This document shows, one piece after another, positions 6,118 through 7,673 of a DNA stretch of 7,673 bases. The translations under genes and the position numbers were made by a program. A model generated the notes under the pieces. The model was not told where the DNA came from and ran no database searches. It saw only the letters and a program-made list of their open reading frames with translations. The stretch comes from an uncultured Bacteroidota bacterium. Lineage in GTDB: Bacteria > Bacteroidota > Bacteroidia > Chitinophagales > Chitinophagaceae. The stretch lies in contig CAINOM010000372.1 in the NCBI GenBank assembly GCA_903851455.1, positions 1 through 7,673 on the forward strand, in the 5' to 3' direction. The stretch's first letter is position 1. Each line of letters starts with the position of its first letter.

Positions 6118-6864
6118 ATGAGTATAACAGAAAAAAGGATCGTTTTGGTGACCGGCGCCACGGGTGGCCTGGGTACGGCAATGTGTAAGAAATTGTATGA
6201 CGACGGGTATATAGTAGTGGCGAACTACCACAGCGAGGATAAGGCTATAAAGTGGAAAGAGAAACTGCATAACGAAGGCTATGATATTAATATCTATTAC
6301 GCCGATGTGGCTGACTTTGATTCGGTGGGTAAGATGGTAGAAAAGATAGCGAATGAGATAGGGCATGTAGATGTGCTGGTAAACAATGCAGGTATAACAC
6401 GGGATGGCGGTTTTCGTAAAATGTCCTTTGAGAACTGGCGTGCGGTAATATCGACTAACCTGGACAGTGTTTTTAACTGCTCGCGCCATGTGATCAACCA
6501 TATGATCGAGAAAGGTTTCGGGCGTATCATTAATATATCTTCGGTAAATGGCCAGCGGGGCCAGTTTGGGCAGGCCAACTACTCAGCAGCAAAGGCGGGT
6601 ATGCACGGATTTACAAAGACCCTTGCAATGGAGGTTGCGAATAAGGGTGTGACTGTAAATACCATTTCTCCCGGTTATATAGGCACGGATATGGTAATGG
6701 CTGTAAAGGAAGAGATACGTAACCAGATCATAGCCCAGATACCGCTGGGCCGGCTTGGTGGTACCGAGGAAGTGGCTTACCTGGTATCTTTCCTTGCTTC
6801 AGAGCACGCTAATTTTATCACCGGTGCAAATATGAGCATTAACGGCGGCCAGCATGTTTATTAA
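6118..6864 (+). CDS. phaB: Acetoacetyl-CoA reductase, SDR family
   Basis: NADPH-type short-chain reductase that turns acetoacetyl-CoA into (R)-3-hydroxybutyryl-CoA, the substrate of PhaC. The 248-residue protein has the cofactor motif TGATGGLG (12-19), NNAG (89-92), and the full tetrad Asn114, Ser142, Tyr155, Lys159. NISSVNGQRGQFGQANYSAA (139-158), then KAGMHGFTK and NTISPGYIGTDMV, are close to textbook PhaB and favour it over the related FabG. The ATG at 6118 is chosen. The frame can be extended to a TTG at 6085, but that would add 11 residues ahead of the normal SDR start (MSITEKRIVLVTGA). The adjacent divergent phaC strongly supports the role. Ketothiolase (phaA) is absent here. No terminator is evident in the 65 bp before the next gene. 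Confidence 0.95.
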   Translation: MSITEKRIVLVTGATGGLGTAMCKKLYDDGYIVVANYHSEDKAIKWKEKLHNEGYDINIYYADVADFDSVGKMVEKIANEIGHVDVLVNNAGITRDGGFRKMSFENWRAVISTNLDSVFNCSRHVINHMIEKGFGRIINISSVNGQRGQFGQANYSAAKAGMHGFTKTLAMEVANKGVTVNTISPGYIGTDMVMAVKEEIRNQIIAQIPLGRLGGTEEVAYLVSFLASEHANFITGANMSINGGQHVY

Positions 6865-6917
6865 GTCGTGAGTCTGCGGCTTGCGCTTGCTTCGAAACGG
6901 TCGAGAAGATAAATTCA

Positions 6918-6925
6918 TATATTTG
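6918..6925 (+). promoter_or_regulatory. Bacteroidota -7 box directly before mntA
   Basis: TATATTTG matches TAnnTTTG exactly and is identical to the octamer before the AraC-type gene. It ends only 4 nt before the mntA ATG, so transcription would begin at or within a few bases of the start codon and the mRNA could be leaderless. No good -33 box is seen at 19-21 bp, so the match could be chance. Confidence 0.4.
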
Positions 6926-6929
6926 CATT

Positions 6930-7241
6930 ATGCAAGCTGTAATAGTAAACAAAGCTTCGGTACTGGAAAGCCTGAGATCCCATAGCAGGGAGATAAAGGC
7001 GTTTGGAGTAAAGTCGCTTGGTTTGTTTGGCTCCTTTGTTCGAAATACGCCTACGGAAAGCAGCGACGTTGACCTACTGGTAGATTTTGAACCTCAGCAA
7101 AAGACATACGACAACTTCATGGACCTTTCCTTTTTCCTGGAAGATCTATTGGGAAGGAAAATAGAGATGGTTACTCCGCAGTCGCTCAATAAATACATTG
7201 GCCCACATATTTTAAAGGAAGTGGAGAATGTTGGTATCTGA
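6930..7241 (+). CDS. mntA: MNT-type nucleotidyltransferase antitoxin (MntA family)
   Basis: Minimal nucleotidyltransferase of 103 residues. The catalytic GS-x10-DxD motif is intact: Gly34-Ser35 in LGLFGSFVR, then Asp46 and Asp48 in SSDVDLLVDF. Glu79 in RKIEMVT is a plausible third acid. In characterised MntA-HepT pairs, the MNT protein neutralises its HEPN partner by attaching AMP units to a tyrosine near the HEPN active site; this protein has what that needs. It overlaps the HEPN gene by 14 nt, which implies translational coupling and one operon. The ATG at 6930 is the first start and gives a normal-length N-terminal helix before the fold. Without the partner gene it would be called only a nucleotidyltransferase-domain protein. 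It lies just downstream of phaB on the same strand, but a separate promoter is likely. Confidence 0.88.
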   Translation: MQAVIVNKASVLESLRSHSREIKAFGVKSLGLFGSFVRNTPTESSDVDLLVDFEPQQKTYDNFMDLSFFLEDLLGRKIEMVTPQSLNKYIGPHILKEVENVGI

Positions 7242-7566
7242 TGCTGAATTGCTCCGGCACATGCTGGATGAGGTTTGTTTTGTCCTGGATACAGTAAATG
7301 GTAAGGCAAAGGATGAAGTAATGCTGAACGGGATTTTGTTTCGTGCGGTAACAAGGAGTATAGAAATCATTGGTGAGGCCTCTAAAAAACTAAGTGATGA
7401 ATTTAAGGACGCTAACCCTGCGATTGAATGGAAAAAAATAGGAAGAACAAGAGATATTCTTATCCATGTTTATTTTGATATAGACAATGATATTGTTTGG
7501 GATATTATTGTTGAAAAAATACCTGCACTTGGAAGCTATATTTCAGACTTGCTTAGTAGAATTTAG
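7228..7566 (+). CDS. hepT: HEPN RNase toxin (HepT / DUF86 family)
   Basis: An all-helical HEPN-domain protein of 112 residues, the normal size for HepT/DUF86. The RNase motif R-x4-H-x-Y is intact at 75-82 (RDILIHVY): Arg75 and His80 are the expected catalytic residues, and Tyr82 is the position AMPylated in known MntA-HepT pairs. IEWKKIGRTRD before it and the acidic FDIDNDIVWDII after it (83-94) are also characteristic of the family. The likely target is cellular RNA or tRNA, from studied homologues rather than from this sequence. The ATG at 7228 lies inside the end of mntA after a purine-rich ggaagtggag stretch that could act as a ribosome-binding site. By eye the gene is more A/T-rich than the PHA genes, which would fit acquisition by transfer. 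An intact catalytic motif argues against a decayed copy. Confidence 0.88.
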   Translation: MLVSDAELLRHMLDEVCFVLDTVNGKAKDEVMLNGILFRAVTRSIEIIGEASKKLSDEFKDANPAIEWKKIGRTRDILIHVYFDIDNDIVWDIIVEKIPALGSYISDLLSRI

Positions 7567-7605
7567 CCTTTCAACATCGGAGTAGCATAAATTAAATACT
7601 TGACG

Positions 7606-7644
7606 AAACACCTGCATTTTTTTGCAGGTGTTTTTTCTTTTTTT
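7606..7644 (+). terminator. Rho-independent terminator after hepT
   Basis: An 11-bp perfect stem, AAACACCTGCA (7606-7616) with TGCAGGTGTTT (7623-7633), has a six-T loop. The T-run that closes the stem continues to 7636, and after one C seven more T follow. It closes the mntA-hepT operon 39 nt after the hepT stop codon. Confidence 0.88.
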
Positions 7645-7672
7645 GATAATTGTTTGGCCAATGCTTACTTTG
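7642..7672 (+). promoter_or_regulatory. Possible promoter for a gene beyond the window
   Basis: TTTG at 7642-7645 and TTACTTTG at 7665-7672 (seven of eight matches to TAnnTTTG) are separated by 19 bp, the usual -33/-7 spacing in Bacteroidota. It lies immediately after the terminator, where a new rightward transcript could begin. The downstream gene is not visible, so this is tentative. Confidence 0.3.
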
Positions 7673-7673
7673 C

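Noticed and set aside
6112..6578. Minus-strand open frames over the start of phaB
   Set aside because: They overlap the unmistakable SDR coding sequence and have no recognisable motif.

Overview
The window reads as a chromosomal segment of a Bacteroidota bacterium, probably close to Chitinophagaceae. The basis is the moderate G+C, matches to the Bacteroidota -7 promoter octamer TAnnTTTG upstream of several genes, AT-rich leaders with almost no Shine-Dalgarno sequence, and the flavour of the regulators. The genus is an inference, because no marker gene is present.

The core is a dispersed polyhydroxyalkanoate (PHA, probably polyhydroxybutyrate) locus. At the left edge is a 5'-incomplete gene for a long PhaE-like synthase subunit (+), closed by a strong terminator. 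Next comes a 270-bp gene-free stretch with two palindromic elements that share a GCAATGC core. An alpha/beta hydrolase gene (-) and an AraC-family regulator gene (+) follow, divergent from a 78-bp gap. Then comes a REC-PAS-HisKA signalling protein (+) that has no ATPase domain; its upstream region carries two TGAA/TTCA palindromes flanking a promoter. A bidirectional terminator with a perfect 17-bp stem separates it from phaC (-), the class III type catalytic synthase subunit. phaC is divergent from phaB (+), an acetoacetyl-CoA reductase. PhaB would supply (R)-3-hydroxybutyryl-CoA and PhaC with PhaE would polymerise it. No ketothiolase (phaA), depolymerase or small phasin is visible, so those steps would be encoded elsewhere.

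The right end holds a compact two-gene module of the MntA-HepT type: an MNT nucleotidyltransferase antitoxin overlapping a HEPN RNase toxin by 14 nt. It is followed by a strong terminator and, at the very edge, a possible promoter for the next gene.

I see no system that is clearly new. The points most worth a second look are the histone-like basic tail and Met/Asn/Trp repeats of the PhaE protein, the separation of phaE from phaC, the kinase-like protein without a kinase domain and its paired operators, the palindromic repeats, and the possibly leaderless mntA transcript.
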